61,941 nucleotides of DNA from Anaerolineae bacterium. Its GTDB lineage: Bacteria; Chloroflexota; Anaerolineae; 4572-78; J111. Positions 60,905 to 61,941 of this stretch are shown in pieces; positions within the stretch are counted from its first letter, which is position 1, and every line of letters starts with the position of its first letter. A program made the translations under genes and the position numbers. The stretch is from assembly GCA_022071955.1 (NCBI GenBank), contig JAJVIM010000030.1, positions 1-61,941 of the forward strand, written 5' to 3'. The notes under the pieces are model-generated. The model made no database searches and had not been told where the DNA came from. It saw only the letters and a program-made list of their open reading frames with translations.

Positions 60905-61941
60905 TTATGGCTGCGGTGTTGGCTTGCCGGCCGGATCGAAGACAAAAGTCCACAAGTAATCGACCACCAGCCAGCTTTCTTGCGGGGTAAAAAGCTGGCC
61001 AAAGCCGGGCATGCTGGTGCCCATGCCGCCGCGCCGCAGCTTGGCGTAGTAGATGTCGCCGCTGCCGCCCAGCATCGGCTCGAAATCGGCAAAGGCGGCG
61101 GGGGCCGTGGCCATATTCATGCCAGCGGCGTGGCCGGTGTTGGTGTGCTGCGCGGCCAGCACGTCCGCGCCGGGACCGCGCCCGTCGCCGGATTCACCGT
61201 GGCAAGCAGCGCAGTTTTTGGCGTACAGTTCCGCCGCCGCCAGCCGCCGCTCCGCCGTCAGATCGGCCAGCCACAGAAAAGCCACGGCGTCCCAGGCTTC
61301 GGCCCCGGTTAGCCCCTGTTCAACCAGCCGGCGCTGCGCTTCAACCGGGCTGTGGCTGCGCCGCCAGTCCAAATCCGTCAACTCCGCCGGCAGCGACTGG
61401 CCCAGGCCGGCCACAATTTCCTGTCCATTTTCCGCCGCCGGCGGGCGGGCCGGGACAACCGCCGCCGGGTGCGGCGCGTCGATATCTACCTGCCGGGCCG
61501 CCAGCGATTCCAACACGGGGTCCGGCGCGGAAGCTACCGGCAGGGCGGCGGGGTTGGCCGGGTCAACCACTTCGATGGTGCTGCGCATGCGCCAGTGGCT
61601 GGGGCTGCACCAGGTGTTGCAGTACAGCGTGTAGCGGCCCGCCTCGGCAAAGGTGACCTCCACCTCTTTCACCTGGCCGGGATCAATCTGGCCAAAATCC
61701 AGCCCCAGTCCGGGGCCGATGGCCAGGCCGTGAGTAACATCCGGCGCGGAAAAGCGCAGCCGCACCGTTTCCCCGGCGGCCACCCGGATGGAATCGGGTT
61801 GAAAACCGCCGGCCTCCGGGGCCGCGGCGATGATGTCGATGGTGCGGACCCCGGCCAGGGCGGGGCGCAGGCCAAACTGGTAGCCCAAAATGGCCGCCGG
61901 CAACCCCAGCAAGATAAACAGCGCCGCCGCCAGCGCCCCCA
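60905..61941 (-). CDS. CuA-cupredoxin/cytochrome c protein, 5' end outside window
   Basis: The frame is open to the window edge, so the N-terminus is not complete. The visible part has a membrane helix, then a cupredoxin with the CuA motif CNTWCSPSHWRM (CxxxCxxxHxxM as in cytochrome oxidase subunit II), with an upstream His in DVTHGL. A linker leads to a cytochrome c with CAACH and the Met ligand in GTSMPGFGQLF. CuA plus cytochrome c is the architecture of some subunit II proteins of heme-copper oxidases; it could also be a nitrous-oxide-reductase-like or free electron carrier. Oxidase subunit I would be expected upstream, outside the window. Confidence 0.82.
   Translation of the reverse strand, partial: GALAAALFILLGLPAAILGYQFGLRPALAGVRTIDIIAAAPEAGGFQPDSIRVAAGETVRLRFSAPDVTHGLAIGPGLGLDFGQIDPGQVKEVEVTFAEAGRYTLYCNTWCSPSHWRMRSTIEVVDPANPAALPVASAPDPVLESLAARQVDIDAPHPAAVVPARPPAAENGQEIVAGLGQSLPAELTDLDWRRSHSPVEAQRRLVEQGLTGAEAWDAVAFLWLADLTAERRLAAAELYAKNCAACHGESGDGRGPGADVLAAQHTNTGHAAGMNMATAPAAFADFEPMLGGSGDIYYAKLRRGGMGTSMPGFGQLFTPQESWLVVDYLWTFVFDPAGKPTPQP

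Overview
The window is a GC-rich bacterial chromosome segment, most likely from a Chloroflexota bacterium (Anaerolineae/Caldilineae-like). This placement is an inference from fused cobalamin genes, many FG-GAP/PKD/Ig-type exported proteins, period-7 tandem arrays in intergenic DNA and a family of palindromic intergenic elements. No rRNA, tRNA, CRISPR, prophage or transposase gene was found.

Region 1 (1-17216) is an anaerobic-type cobalamin locus. In order it holds cbiX, a cbiF-cbiG fusion, cbiH/cobJ, cbiC, cbiD, a cbiE-cbiT fusion, a cobI/precorrin-2 dehydrogenase fusion, cobA, cbiA/cobB, a pduX-like threonine kinase, cbiP/cobQ, cbiB, cobD (opposite strand) and cobT. It covers uroporphyrinogen III to cobyric acid, the aminopropanol arm and DMB activation. 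A CbiJ/CobK reductase, CobU/CobP, CobS and an adenosyltransferase are not seen. Palindromic elements and heptamer arrays separate the genes, and two of these repeats appear to lie inside coding sequence (cobB linker, cbiB).

Region 2 (17477-20174) holds a KefB-type K+/H+ antiporter and a receiver-only protein that lacks the phospho-acceptor aspartate and any DNA-binding domain.

Region 3 (20125-40567, minus strand) is a 20-kb cluster of exported copper and redox proteins. In transcription order it holds a second degenerate receiver, a 2632-aa multicopper-oxidase-like protein whose start codon overlaps that receiver's stop, a YVTN-type beta-propeller, a PKD-domain protein, an FxLYD lipoprotein, a 54-aa membrane peptide, an SH3/FxLYD membrane protein, a YtkA-like protein, a CopC-CopD-cytochrome c-TPR fusion and a thioredoxin-like lipoprotein. 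In the giant oxidase, oxidase copper motifs 3 and 4 precede motifs 1 and 2. A 720-bp divergent regulatory region (40568-41305) carries repeated AGACA/TGTCT half-sites and separates the cluster from a NarX/NarL-type kinase-regulator pair. The regulator's receiver is clearly related to the receiver-only protein at 19671. This cluster is the best candidate for an undescribed system.

Region 4 (43695-52129) holds a small secreted protein followed by a cell-surface polysaccharide-type operon: an O-antigen-ligase-like protein, a GT2 glycosyltransferase fused to a nucleotidyltransferase domain, a B12-binding radical SAM protein, a methyltransferase and an FG-GAP propeller.

Region 5 (52175-60632, minus strand) is a complete kdp potassium-uptake operon: an unnamed 30-aa membrane peptide, kdpF (29 aa), kdpA, kdpB, kdpC, kdpD and kdpE. 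The promoter region has 11-bp-spaced direct repeats typical of OmpR/PhoB-family regulators. At the right edge lies a partial gene for a CuA-cupredoxin/cytochrome c protein.
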